Translations under genes and position numbers: made by a program | Assembly (NCBI RefSeq): GCF_003096715.1 | Contig: NZ_QEOL01000010.1 | Coordinates: 175,884-239,883, forward strand | Origin: Paraburkholderia silvatlantica | GTDB lineage: Bacteria > Pseudomonadota > Gammaproteobacteria > Burkholderiales > Burkholderiaceae | Direction of reading: 5' to 3' | Length of the DNA: 64,000 nt | The notes under the pieces: generated by a model | What the model was told of the DNA's origin: nothing | The model's input: only the letters and a program-made list of their open reading frames with translations | The model's database searches: none | In this document: one piece after another, positions 34,462 to 43,120 of the stretch | Layout: every line of letters starts with the position of its first letter | Numbering within the stretch: position 1 is the first letter of the stretch

Positions 34462-35763
34462 TCAGGAGGGCAGCGTTTGACCCTTCGTTTCCGGCGCGAA
34501 CGGAATGATCAGGAGCCCGAGCACGAAGGCCAGCGCCGTGAGCGCGACCGGCACGCCGAGCGTGTGCATATGCAGCACGGCCGCGCCCAGCAGGAAGTTC
34601 ACGCCCGCGCCCACGAAGCGGCCAAACGACGTGCAGAACGCGAACGCCGTCGCGCGTACACGCGTTTCGAACTGTTCGGGCAGCCAGAGGCTGAACAGCG
34701 CGAAGTTGCCGCCAAAGAAGCCCAGCACGAAGAGCAGCGCGATGAACGGCACGAGTCCGTTCTCCAGGTAGAACGCCCAGCCGAAGCTCGCCGCGATCGT
34801 CACGGCCATGCCCGCGAAATAGACGGCGAGCGTCCACTTGCGGCCGATGCGCTCGGCCATGGGCGGCAGTGCGAGGCACCCAAGAATCGTGCCGATCGAC
34901 AGGATGCCCGTGGCGATGGAAGCGGTGCGGATCGCCTCGGCCTTGTTCGCGCCCGCCTTCGTCGCCAGCTGGATCACCGCGGACGGCTCATAAACCGCGC
35001 CTGCCCACAACCCGATGATCGCGATCGTCAGCAACGCGCACGCAACCACGGTACGCAGGCGATACACGTCGCCGAAGATTTCACGCAGCGGGCTGCCGCG
35101 ATGCACGTGGCTCGCCTCCGACTTCTGCCACTTGGCCGGTTCCTCCACGCGCGTGAGCACGAGAATGGCCACCACCACCGGCAACGCACCCGTGAGGAAC
35201 ATGGCGCGCCAGCCGAAGTGCACGCCGACCGTGTAGTTGAGCGCGGCCGCAATGAAGAAGCCCGCGTAATACCCGGTCTGCAGGTAGCCCGCGCCCATCT
35301 TGCGGCGGTCTTCGGGCCAGGATTCGGCCACGTAAGTGCCCGCGAGCGCCCACTCGCCGCCGATCCCCACGCCCGCCAGAAAGCGGTAGATGCCGAGCGA
35401 CCACACGCTCTGCGCGGTGGCCGAAAGCCCCGTGAAGATCGCAAACATGAAGATGGTGCCGGCCAGCACGCGCGTGCGGCCGAAGCGGTCTGCGAGCGGC
35501 CCCCAGATGAACGACAGCCCCCAGCCCACGAGGAAGAGCGCGAACAGGATCGAGCCGGCAAGCCCGACGTTCGCCGCGCTCGCCTCGTAGCCCGAACGCG
35601 GCAACAGTTCCGTGAGCGCGGGCGTGAGCACGAGTGCGTAGATGAACGAGTCCATCCCGTCGAGCGTCCAGCCGGCCCAGGCGCCCCAGAAACCGGCGAT
35701 CTGCGACCGGTTGAGCGGTGTCTTGGTGCGAGTTCGCCGCGCGGACTCGGTGATCGAATTCAT
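34462..35763 (-). CDS. MFS carrier (SHS/aromatic-acid-symporter-like), candidate malonate or organic-acid importer
   Basis: Product of 433 residues, 12 helices. The loop 2-3 motif GPLADRFGRTR and the TM4 pattern RFLAGVGIGGEWALAGTYVAE are those of organic-acid symporters related to sialate/lactate and aromatic-acid carriers. A strong ribosome site (AAGGAG) lies ahead of ATG 35763. It is divergent from the GntR gene that starts the malonate decarboxylase locus. That operon lacks the usual mdcL/mdcM or mdcF transporter genes, so this carrier may bring in malonate or a related acid. The substrate is inferred from position only. Confidence 0.8.
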   Translation of the reverse strand: MNSITESARRTRTKTPLNRSQIAGFWGAWAGWTLDGMDSFIYALVLTPALTELLPRSGYEASAANVGLAGSILFALFLVGWGLSFIWGPLADRFGRTRVLAGTIFMFAIFTGLSATAQSVWSLGIYRFLAGVGIGGEWALAGTYVAESWPEDRRKMGAGYLQTGYYAGFFIAAALNYTVGVHFGWRAMFLTGALPVVVAILVLTRVEEPAKWQKSEASHVHRGSPLREIFGDVYRLRTVVACALLTIAIIGLWAGAVYEPSAVIQLATKAGANKAEAIRTASIATGILSIGTILGCLALPPMAERIGRKWTLAVYFAGMAVTIAASFGWAFYLENGLVPFIALLFVLGFFGGNFALFSLWLPEQFETRVRATAFAFCTSFGRFVGAGVNFLLGAAVLHMHTLGVPVALTALAFVLGLLIIPFAPETKGQTLPS

Positions 35764-35959
35764 GATGCTCCTCTCTCCTTTGATGCCTCGCCAGCCCGCG
35801 CAGCACGATGCGCACGCACGCCGCGAAACGCGGAAATGCAGGCCGCGGCAATGCCGGCCCTCTTCAGGAACTCCCTGTCAGCCCCCGTTCTTCTTACCCG
35901 TCTATAGTGAAACCGGTGTTGCTGTGTTGCGGGTTTTCGAGGCTTTCGCCTTGGTCGTT

Positions 35960-35970
35960 TTATATATAAT
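35960..35970 (+). promoter_or_regulatory. -10 element and TA-rich palindrome before the GntR gene
   Basis: TTATATATAA at 35960-35969 is a perfect palindrome overlapping TATAAT at 35965-35970, a consensus -10. No good -35 lies at the expected distance. It starts 21 bp before the GntR ATG (35981), within a 217-bp spacer also serving the divergent MFS carrier. Overlap suggests autoregulation by the GntR protein. Confidence 0.5.
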
Positions 35971-35980
35971 ATTTGATCTC

Positions 35981-36772
35981 ATGAGCGACGCAACGAATGG
36001 TTTTCCCCTGGAAGGCGCTGCTGCGCCCCGCACCAGCACCTCGCGCATGATCGCCGACGCCCTGCGCAGCGCGATCGTCGAGGGCAAGCTCGCGCCCGAC
36101 GCGCCGTTGCGCCAGGACGCGATCGCGCGGCATTTTTCGGTTAGTGCGATCCCCGTGCGCGAGGCGCTGCGCCAGCTCGCGAGCGAGGGCTGGGCGAAGA
36201 TCGAGGTCAACAAGGGCGCGAGCGTGGCCTCGCTCTCCGCGGACGAGGCGCGCGAAATCTATGAAATCCGCTCCGCGCTCGAAAGCCTCGCGCTCGGCCT
36301 CGCCATTCCGAATCACACGGGCGCCACGCTGCGCGACGTGAGCGCGCTGGCCGCCGCCGCGAAGCGCGAGCGCGATCCGTCGCTCTATGTCGCGCGCAAC
36401 GAGGCCTTTCATATGAGCCTCTACGCGCCCGCCGGCCGCCCGCAGCTGATGGAGATGCTCACCGCGCTGCATCGTCGCGGCGAACGTTATCTGCGCCTGA
36501 AATTCGGCTTTCCCGAATACAAGGGCGAATCCGATAGCGAGCACACCGAAATTCTCGCCGCCGTCAAGCGCGGCGACGTGCCCGCCGCGCAAAAGCTCGT
36601 GGCCGAGCACCTGCTCGGCACGGGCGAACTCATCTACCGTTTCCTGACCGAGCGCGCCGCGCTGCCCGCGGCGGCAACCTCAGCGCCGTCTTCGGCACAC
36701 ACTGCCGCCGCGAAGCCGCGCGCCGCCTCTTCCCGCTCACGGAGCCGAACTGCCGATGAAGCCTCAAGCTGA
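35981..36772 (+). CDS. GntR/FadR-family regulator of the malonate decarboxylase locus
   Basis: Product of 263 residues, starting at ATG 35981 (MSDATNGFPLEG). The GntR winged helix spans residues 18-80 (PLRQDAIARHFSVSAIPVREALRQL). The all-helical FCD domain follows (YEIRSALESLALGLA, ARNEAFHMSLYAPAGRPQL, DSEHTEILAAVKRGD) with His residues that usually bind a metal and an organic acid. A low-complexity Ala/Ser/Arg tail of about 35 residues ends the protein. Its stop overlaps mdcA by 17 bp, so it is transcribed as the first gene of the operon. Malonate or malonyl-CoA is the probable effector. Confidence 0.88.
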   Translation: MSDATNGFPLEGAAAPRTSTSRMIADALRSAIVEGKLAPDAPLRQDAIARHFSVSAIPVREALRQLASEGWAKIEVNKGASVASLSADEAREIYEIRSALESLALGLAIPNHTGATLRDVSALAAAAKRERDPSLYVARNEAFHMSLYAPAGRPQLMEMLTALHRRGERYLRLKFGFPEYKGESDSEHTEILAAVKRGDVPAAQKLVAEHLLGTGELIYRFLTERAALPAAATSAPSSAHTAAAKPRAASSRSRSRTADEASS

Positions 36773-38429
36773 TACGCCAACCTCGCCCGACCTCGCGCCG
36801 CGTTCGTGGACCACGCGCCGCGACGAGAAGGCCCGCCGCCTCGCCGCCGTTTCGGGCTGGCTCGAAGACGGCGTCCTGCCCGCCTCGCGCATGACCGATG
36901 CGCTCGAACTGCTGATCCGCCCGGGCGACCGCGTCGCGCTCGAAGGCGACAACCAGAAGCAGGCCGACTTCCTCTCGCGCGCGCTCGCCAAGGCCGATCC
37001 GGCCAAGGTCAACAACGTTCATCTGCTGATTTCGAGCATCAGCCGCCCCGAGCACCTCACGCTATTCGAGCGCGGCATTGCGCACCGCGTGGACTTCGCG
37101 TTCGCGGGGCCGCAGAGCCTGCGCGTCGCGCAACTGCTCGAAGACGGGCAGCTCGAAGTGGGCGCGATCCATACCTATGTCGAGCTGTACGCGCGCATGT
37201 TTGTCGACCTGATTCCCCAGGTCGCGCTGCTGTGCGCCGAAAAAGCCGACCGCCACGGCAATCTCTACACCGGCCCGAACACCGAAGACACCCCGACCAT
37301 CGCCGAAGCCGCTGCGTTCAGCCAGGGCATCGTGATCGTTCAGGTTAACGAAATTGTCGATGAACTGCCGCGCGTGGACATTCCCGGTTCCTGGGTCGAC
37401 GTGGTCGTGCAGGCCGACCGGCCGTTCGCGGTCGAGCCGCTGTTTACGCGCGATCCGCGCCACATCGGCGACTTGCAGGTGCTCACCGCGATGATGGTCA
37501 TCAAGGGCATTTACGCGCCCTATGGCATCGCCGCGCTCAATCACGGTATTGGTTTCGACACCGCCGCGATCGAGTTGCTGCTGCCCACGTACGGTGAGTC
37601 GCTCGGCCTGAAAGGCAAGATCTGCCGCAACTGGACGCTCAATCCGCACCCCACGCTCATTCCCGCCATCGAATCGGGCTGGGTGGAAAGCGTGCATTGC
37701 TTCGGCAGCGAAGTGGGCATGGAAGCCTATATCGCCGCGCGGCCCGATGTGTTCTTTACCGGCAGCGACGGCAGCCTGCGCTCGAACCGCGTGCTGTGCC
37801 AACTCGCGGGGCAATATGCCGTGGATCTCTTCATCGGCTCGACGCTGCAGATCGACGCGGACGCGAATTCGTCCACCGTCACGCGCGGCCGGCTCGCGGG
37901 CTTTGGCGGCGCGCCGAACATGGGCCACGATCCGCGCGGCCGGCGCCATGCGAGCGAAGCCTGGCTCAAGCTGCTCAAGGATAACGGCCCCGTTTCGCGC
38001 GGCCACAAGCTCGTGGTGCAACTGGCGGAAACGTGGAAGAAAGGCGGCGAGCCGACTTTCGTCGACGAACTCGACGCCATCGCCGTGGGCCAGAAAAGCG
38101 GCATGCCCGTCGCGCCCGTGATGATCTACGGCGACGACGTGAGCCATGTCGTGACCGAAGAGGGCATTGCGCACCTGCATCGCGCGGAGGGCATCGACGA
38201 GCGCCGCGCCGCGCTCGCGGCCGTGGCGGGGGTGACGCCCATCGGCCTGCGCGCGCAGCAGCAGAAAACCGACGAACTGCGCCGGCGCGGCATCGTGCAG
38301 TTCCCCGAGGATCTCGGCATCTTGCGCGGCGAGGCCAAGCGCTCGCTGCTCGCGGCGCGCAGCATCGACGATCTGGTGACGTGGTCGGGTGGGCTTTATA
38401 CGCCGCCCGCCCGTTTCCGCAGCTGGTAA
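36756..38429 (+). CDS. mdcA: Malonate decarboxylase alpha subunit (acetyl-ACP:malonate ACP transferase)
   Basis: Product of 557 residues, the family's usual size. It swaps acetate for malonate on the thiol of the prosthetic group carried by MdcC, the first step of biotin-independent malonate decarboxylation. Recognisable stretches include RDEKARRLAAVSGWLEDGVLPASR at the start, DRHGNLYTGPNTEDTP, GFGGAPNMGHDPRGRRHASEAW and the final PEDLGILRGEAKRSLLAARSIDDLV. The fold is CoA-transferase-like. The ATG at 36756 lies inside the GntR gene's last codons; GGAG is 11 nt upstream. All following mdc genes overlap or abut it. Confidence 0.95.
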   Translation: MKPQADTPTSPDLAPRSWTTRRDEKARRLAAVSGWLEDGVLPASRMTDALELLIRPGDRVALEGDNQKQADFLSRALAKADPAKVNNVHLLISSISRPEHLTLFERGIAHRVDFAFAGPQSLRVAQLLEDGQLEVGAIHTYVELYARMFVDLIPQVALLCAEKADRHGNLYTGPNTEDTPTIAEAAAFSQGIVIVQVNEIVDELPRVDIPGSWVDVVVQADRPFAVEPLFTRDPRHIGDLQVLTAMMVIKGIYAPYGIAALNHGIGFDTAAIELLLPTYGESLGLKGKICRNWTLNPHPTLIPAIESGWVESVHCFGSEVGMEAYIAARPDVFFTGSDGSLRSNRVLCQLAGQYAVDLFIGSTLQIDADANSSTVTRGRLAGFGGAPNMGHDPRGRRHASEAWLKLLKDNGPVSRGHKLVVQLAETWKKGGEPTFVDELDAIAVGQKSGMPVAPVMIYGDDVSHVVTEEGIAHLHRAEGIDERRAALAAVAGVTPIGLRAQQQKTDELRRRGIVQFPEDLGILRGEAKRSLLAARSIDDLVTWSGGLYTPPARFRSW

Positions 38430-38434
38430 GCGCG

Positions 38435-39391
38435 ATGCGTACGCTTGCTCTTACGGCGCTTGCCGAGGGCTCGGCGGGTCTCGCGCGGCGTGCCGCGTAC
38501 GCCGGCGACGCGCGGCTCGCCTCCTCCGACGCGCAGCTCGCCCGCTTCGCCCGCGACGCGCTGATCGAAGAGGCGCGCCTCACGCCCAAGCCCGCGCTCG
38601 TGGACGCGCGCGGTAGTGGCGCGCACGACGATCTCGATCTGGCGACGATGCTGCGTTCGGCGCACGCGCTCGAACCCACGTTCGCAGCGCTCGCGCGCGC
38701 TTCGCGCGGGGCCGCGCCCGGCACGGCGCTGCGCACCGATCTCGCGCGCATCGGCCGCGCCGGCGAAGCCGCCATGATGCGCGCGACGCAAGGCAGCAAC
38801 GCGCATCGCGGCGCGATCTGGATTGTCGGGCTGCTGGTGGCGGGCGCAGCGATCGTGCATACACCGCAAGGCAGCGACAGCGAGTGTGTGCACGCGGCGC
38901 ACATCTGCGAAACGGCCGCGCAGATCGCGCGCTTCGACGACCTGCTCGCGCAGCCCGCGCAGAGCAACGGCGAGCGCGTGCGTCAGCGCTACCACGTAGG
39001 CGGCGCGCGCAGCGAAGCGCAAGAAAGCTTTCCGCACGTCGTGCGCGTGGGCCTGCCCGCCCTGCACGCCGCACGCGCGCAAGGCCGCGAAGAAGCCCAC
39101 GCGCGCGTGGACGCCCTGCTCGCGATCATGGCCTCGCTCGACGACACCTGCGTGCTGCATCGCGCGGGGCTCGCCGGGCGCGAGGCCGCGCAAACGGGCG
39201 CGCAGCGCGTGCGCGACGCTGGCGGCCTCGCCACGCAAGCCGGCCGCGCCGCGTTCGACGCGCTCGAACGCGGCCTGCTCGCACTCAACGCATCGCCGGG
39301 TGGCGCGGCCGATCTGCTCGCCGCGACGCTTTTCATCGACAGACTGCTTCAGCACCGCATGGGCGGGAGGACGGTTTCATGGAACAACTGA
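38435..39391 (+). CDS. mdcB: Triphosphoribosyl-dephospho-CoA synthase
   Basis: Product of 318 residues (CitG/MdcB family). It joins ATP and dephospho-CoA to make the precursor of the malonate decarboxylase prosthetic group. Family motifs seen are TPKPALVDARGSGAHDDLDLATMLRSAHAL near residues 50-80, GSNAHRGAIWIVGLL near 120, and DDTCVLHRAG. The ATG at 38435 is 5 bp after mdcA. The 3' end overlaps mdcC by 13 bp. Compared with the family, residue count is typical; Ala/Arg enrichment follows the genome's GC bias. Confidence 0.92.
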   Translation: MRTLALTALAEGSAGLARRAAYAGDARLASSDAQLARFARDALIEEARLTPKPALVDARGSGAHDDLDLATMLRSAHALEPTFAALARASRGAAPGTALRTDLARIGRAGEAAMMRATQGSNAHRGAIWIVGLLVAGAAIVHTPQGSDSECVHAAHICETAAQIARFDDLLAQPAQSNGERVRQRYHVGGARSEAQESFPHVVRVGLPALHAARAQGREEAHARVDALLAIMASLDDTCVLHRAGLAGREAAQTGAQRVRDAGGLATQAGRAAFDALERGLLALNASPGGAADLLAATLFIDRLLQHRMGGRTVSWNN

Positions 39392-39681
39392 CATTCGACT
39401 ATCCGGCGCAGCGCGCCGTGACGACGCGCGCCCACGTGGGCGTGGTGGGCTCGGGCGATCTCGAAGTGCTGCTGCAGCCCGCGAGCGACATGCAGGCGCG
39501 CGTGGTCGTGCATACGAGCGTGGACGGCTATAGCCACATCTGGAAGAGCGTGCTCGACCGTTTCTTCACGCGCTACGACGGCGCGGCGCTCATCGAGATC
39601 AACGACTTCGGCGCCACGCCCGGCGTGGTGGCGCTGCGGCTTGCGGAAGCCGTGGAAGCCGCGCAGGAGGCGCAGTCATGA
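39379..39681 (+). CDS. mdcC: Malonate decarboxylase acyl carrier protein (delta subunit)
   Basis: Product of 100 residues. It carries the 2'-(5''-phosphoribosyl)-3'-dephospho-CoA group on a serine. S25 in the motif VGSGDLEVL is in exactly the position modified in the Klebsiella protein. A second conserved stretch is INDFGATPGVVALRLAEA near the C-terminus. ATG 39379 overlaps mdcB, and the mdcD start overlaps its stop, so translation is tightly coupled. Confidence 0.95.
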   Translation: MEQLTFDYPAQRAVTTRAHVGVVGSGDLEVLLQPASDMQARVVVHTSVDGYSHIWKSVLDRFFTRYDGAALIEINDFGATPGVVALRLAEAVEAAQEAQS

Positions 39682-40559
39682 GCAGCACGAATCCCCTGAT
39701 GCCGGCCACGCTGCTGCGCGAGAGCTTCATCGAATTGAGCGCGCGCGAACGCGCGGCCGCCGTGCTGGACGCGGGCACGTTCCGCGAGCTTCTCGGGCCG
39801 TTCGACCGTATCGAATCGCCGTGGCTGCCGTTGCAGGGCATCGTCTGCCAGGCCGACGACGGTGCCGTGATCGCACGCGGCACCATCGACGGCGAGCCCG
39901 CCGTCGTCGCCGCGATCGAATCGGCCTTCCAGGGCGGCAGCATCGGCGAAGTGTCGGGCAGCAAGATCGCCGCCGCACTCGAGCTGGCGCTCGCCGACTG
40001 CGAGCGCGGCAAGATCGTGCGGCCCGTCATCCTGTTCGAGACCGGTGGCGTGCGCTTGCAGGAGGCCAATCTCGGCCTCGCCGTGATTGCGGAGATCCAG
40101 TCGGCCATCGTCGCGTTGCGCGCGCACGTGAACGTGGTCGGCGTGATCGCGGGCATGGTGGGCTGTTTTGGCGGCATGTCGCTCGCGGCCGCCCTGTGTT
40201 CGACGCTCGTGATGACGAAGCAGGGCCGCCTCGGCATGAACGGTCCGGAGGTGATCGAGCAGGAAGCCGGCATCGAGGAACTCGATTCGAGCGACCGCCG
40301 CCACGTGTGGCAATTGATCGGCGGCGAGCAGCGCGCGCGGACAGGTTTCGCCGATGCGCTCGTCGAAGACGCCGTGGACGACGTGCGCGCTGCCGTGCGC
40401 GCAGCGTTTGCACAAGGCGCGCCGCACACGCCGCGCTCGGCGGATGTGGATGCCACACTCGCGAAACTCGCGCAGATCGATCCCGCGAGCGTCACCCCTG
40501 AAACGATGCGTGCGGTCTTCACCGCTTCGCCCCTGAACCCGAGCGGAGAAAACGCATGA
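39678..40559 (+). CDS. mdcD: Malonate decarboxylase beta subunit
   Basis: Product of 293 residues, crotonase/carboxyltransferase fold. Together with MdcE it decarboxylates malonyl-S-ACP to acetyl-S-ACP. Landmarks: SFIELSARERAAAVLDAGTFRELLGPFDR at the start, GSIGEVSGSKIAAALELAL, ILFETGGVRLQEANLGLA and MVGCFGGMSLAAALCSTLVM, with the Gly-rich oxyanion region, then MNGPEVIEQEAG. It overlaps mdcC and mdcE by 4 bp each. Confidence 0.95.
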   Translation: MSSTNPLMPATLLRESFIELSARERAAAVLDAGTFRELLGPFDRIESPWLPLQGIVCQADDGAVIARGTIDGEPAVVAAIESAFQGGSIGEVSGSKIAAALELALADCERGKIVRPVILFETGGVRLQEANLGLAVIAEIQSAIVALRAHVNVVGVIAGMVGCFGGMSLAAALCSTLVMTKQGRLGMNGPEVIEQEAGIEELDSSDRRHVWQLIGGEQRARTGFADALVEDAVDDVRAAVRAAFAQGAPHTPRSADVDATLAKLAQIDPASVTPETMRAVFTASPLNPSGENA

Positions 40560-41371
40560 ACGACACGACGACGAGCCGGGGCTCACGCTGGCTGCGCGCC
40601 CTCGCGGGCGCGGACATGCAGGGCGCGTGTGTGCAATACGCCGATGCGCCGCTCGGCAACGAAACCGCGCGCTTCATCACCGTCGCCCCCGATCCCGCGA
40701 ACCGCTTTCCACGCGCGCGAGAGAACGTGGTGGGCCTCGAACAAGGCTGGCGTCTCGCGAAGGCCGTGCGCGAAGCGATGACCGAAGACGCCGCGAGCGG
40801 CATGCGCCGCCCCATCATCGCGATCGTGGATGTGAAGAGCCAGGCTTACGGCTATCGGGAGGAGATGCTCGGCATTCACCTCGCCTGCGCCTCGGCCGTG
40901 GACGCCTACGCAAGCGCGCGCCTCGCGGGGCATCCCGTCGTGGCGCTGATCGTCGGGCCCGCCATGTCGGGCGCGTTTCTCGCGCACGGCTATCAGGCCA
41001 ATCGCATCGTCGCGCTCGACGCGCCCGGCACCATGGTCCACGCCATGGGCAAGGAAGCGGCGGCGCGCGTCACGCGGCGCAGCGTCGAGGACCTCGACGA
41101 GCTGGGCGAAAAGATCGTGCCGATGTCGTATTCGATGGCATCGTTCGCGAAGCTCGGTCTCCTCGACGAGTTGATCGAGGGCGTCGATGCGGACGCGCCG
41201 GGCGAAGCGCAGATCGCACGCGTGCGCGACGTGCTCGCACAGAAGGTGCGGGAAGCACGCGGCGACAGGAGCGGGCTTGCGCATCGACTGCGGGGTGAAT
41301 CGGCGCAGCGTACGCGCGCGGCGTCGATCGAGGTGCGCAAGCGCCTCGCGCAACAGTGGGACGCCAGCTGA
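40556..41371 (+). CDS. mdcE: Malonate decarboxylase gamma subunit (co-decarboxylase)
   Basis: Product of 271 residues, partner of MdcD in the decarboxylase. Recognisable stretches: ALAGADMQGACVQYADAPLG near the start, VDVKSQAYGYREEMLGIHLACASAVDAYASARLAGHPV in the middle, GPAMSGAFLAHGYQANRIVALD and MVHAMGKEAAARVTRRSV. The ATG at 40556 overlaps the mdcD stop by 4 bp and its stop codon shares a base with the mdcG start. Confidence 0.95.
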   Translation: MNDTTTSRGSRWLRALAGADMQGACVQYADAPLGNETARFITVAPDPANRFPRARENVVGLEQGWRLAKAVREAMTEDAASGMRRPIIAIVDVKSQAYGYREEMLGIHLACASAVDAYASARLAGHPVVALIVGPAMSGAFLAHGYQANRIVALDAPGTMVHAMGKEAAARVTRRSVEDLDELGEKIVPMSYSMASFAKLGLLDELIEGVDADAPGEAQIARVRDVLAQKVREARGDRSGLAHRLRGESAQRTRAASIEVRKRLAQQWDAS

Positions 41372-42048
41372 TGCACGTGTGCGCCGCCCTGCCGTTCGCT
41401 GTCGATGCGCCGCGCGTGGACGATGCGCGCTGGCGCGCGCACGACCTGCTTCGCATCGCGCACCATACACCATCGGGCGACGAACCGGACTGGGTACGCG
41501 CAGCGCTTGCCCGCGCGCCCTGGGTGGTCGTGCGGCGCACGCGCGCGGCGGCGGGCTTCGTGGCGGTAGGCGTGCGCGGCAGCGTTCGCCCGGAGCGTTT
41601 CGGTACATGGCTCCATACTGAGGACATCGAATCATCCTTCGCTCCGGAGGATTTGCCCGGAGTCGAGCCGCTTCGCACACGGCGCGCACTGCCCGCGTTC
41701 ATCGCGCTCGCCGCCCTGCGCACAAGCGCTGCGCCGCTGCGCAATTACGTTTGGGGCCCGACGGGCAGCGCCGGCTTCGAACTCGCTACCGGCGTTCCCA
41801 CACTCACGGCATCGAGCGATCTCGACATCCTGATTCGCCTGCCGCAGCGCGTCTCACGCGCGGCCATCGACGCGCTGGCGCAAACGCTCGCGCAAGCCGC
41901 CAGCCGCTGCGGCACACGCATCGATGCACAACTCGAAACGCCCGCAGGCGGCGTCGCGCTCGCCGAGCTCGCGGCGCACAAGCCGCGCGTGCTGGCGCGC
42001 GCGTCCAGCGGCGCGCAACTCGTCGCCGACCCGTGGCAAGCGGCATGA
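41371..42048 (+). CDS. mdcG: Malonate decarboxylase holo-ACP synthase (phosphoribosyl-dephospho-CoA transferase)
   Basis: Product of 225 residues; I use ATG 41371 (MHVCAALPF), which overlaps the mdcE stop (TGATG), over an in-frame ATG 15 bp earlier inside mdcE. It attaches the prosthetic group made by MdcB to S25 of MdcC. The nucleotidyltransferase-type metal site is the Asp pair of SSDLDILIR, and the WGPTGSAGFELATG stretch is characteristic. The stop overlaps the mdcH start by 4 bp. Confidence 0.9.
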   Translation: MHVCAALPFAVDAPRVDDARWRAHDLLRIAHHTPSGDEPDWVRAALARAPWVVVRRTRAAAGFVAVGVRGSVRPERFGTWLHTEDIESSFAPEDLPGVEPLRTRRALPAFIALAALRTSAAPLRNYVWGPTGSAGFELATGVPTLTASSDLDILIRLPQRVSRAAIDALAQTLAQAASRCGTRIDAQLETPAGGVALAELAAHKPRVLARASSGAQLVADPWQAA

Positions 42049-42983
42049 CGCTCGCCCTGCTCTTTCCAGGCCAGGGCGCGCAAAGCGCTGGCTTCCTCCA
42101 CAAGCTGCCGCAGCACGACGCCGTGCGGGCGACGCTCGACGAGGCGTCGGCGGCACTCGGCTTCGACGTCCTCACGCTCGACAGCGACGGCGCCTTGCGC
42201 TCCACGGTTGCCGTGCAGATCGGCCTCACGGTCGCGGGCGTCGCCGTGGCGCGCGCGCTTGCGCACGAAGGACTCGCGCCGCAATTCAGCGCAGGGCTTT
42301 CCGTGGGCGCTTATGCGGCTGCGGTAAGCTGCGAGGCTCTCGCGTTTGGCGACGCGCTGCACATGGTGCGCAAACGCGCCGAGCTGATGGAAAACGCGTG
42401 GCCCTCGGGCTATGGCCTCACGGCCGTCGCGGGGCTGACCGAGACGCAGGTGGAAACGATCGCCGATGCGCATGCACGCGAAGGCGGCGAGCGAGTGTAC
42501 GTGGCGAACGTCAACGCGCCGCGCCAGATCGTCCTGGCCGGCGCCGACAGCGCGCTCGAAGCCTTCGCGGCCCGCGCGCTCGCCGCGGGTGCGCGCAAGG
42601 CGCAACGGCTCGCCGTGGCTGTTCCTTCGCATTGCGAACTATTGTCCGACGCCGCCGAAATGCTCACCGAGTGGGCACGCGACATACCACTTCGCGCGCC
42701 GCGCGGCGTCTATATCGACAATCGCGGCGGCAGGCCGCTCTACAGCGCCGACGCCATCCGTGCCGATCTCGCCACCAACATGCGCTACACGGTGCGCTGG
42801 TACGACGCGCTCACGGTCGTGATCGAGTCGGGCGCGAGCGTGCTGGTCGAAGCGCCGCCCGGCCAGGTGCTCACGGACATCGCGCGCGAGCACTATCCCG
42901 AGGTGACCGCGCTCGCGGGCTCGGGTTTGCCGCTGGAGCGCCTCGTCGCGATCGTGCGGCGCCGGCTCGGCGCGGACGCCTGA
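42045..42983 (+). CDS. mdcH: Malonyl-CoA:ACP transacylase of malonate decarboxylase
   Basis: Product of 312 residues with the FabD fold. It charges the carrier protein with malonyl from malonyl-CoA to start the catalytic cycle. The oxyanion loop is LFPGQGAQ (residues 6-13), the catalytic Ser S86 lies in GLSVGAY and the catalytic His in VPSHCELL (near residue 192). The usual motif GHSLGE is replaced by GLSVGA, as in other MdcH proteins. It is the last gene of the operon; a hairpin follows at 42992. Confidence 0.92.
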   Translation: MTLALLFPGQGAQSAGFLHKLPQHDAVRATLDEASAALGFDVLTLDSDGALRSTVAVQIGLTVAGVAVARALAHEGLAPQFSAGLSVGAYAAAVSCEALAFGDALHMVRKRAELMENAWPSGYGLTAVAGLTETQVETIADAHAREGGERVYVANVNAPRQIVLAGADSALEAFAARALAAGARKAQRLAVAVPSHCELLSDAAEMLTEWARDIPLRAPRGVYIDNRGGRPLYSADAIRADLATNMRYTVRWYDALTVVIESGASVLVEAPPGQVLTDIAREHYPEVTALAGSGLPLERLVAIVRRRLGADA

Positions 42984-42991
42984 TTGCTGCG

Positions 42992-43013
42992 CGCCAATGG
43001 CGACTTGGCGTTT
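42992..43013 (+). terminator. Candidate terminator after mdcH
   Basis: CGCCAA at 42992-42997 pairs with TTGGCG at 43005-43010 around a 7-nt loop, followed by TTT. The stem is short, so termination may be partial. Directly after it the perfect palindrome TTTATGCGCATAAA (43011-43024) could also form a hairpin or be a protein site. Confidence 0.45.
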
Positions 43014-43120
43014 ATGCGCATAAATTCTTATTTGATTTTTAGCGCAAAGTGACTCCCGCGCGCGCGGCAAGCGAATCGAAGATCGGTGATTTATCGTCGA
43101 TTTGGTAGCGATCTTGCCGC

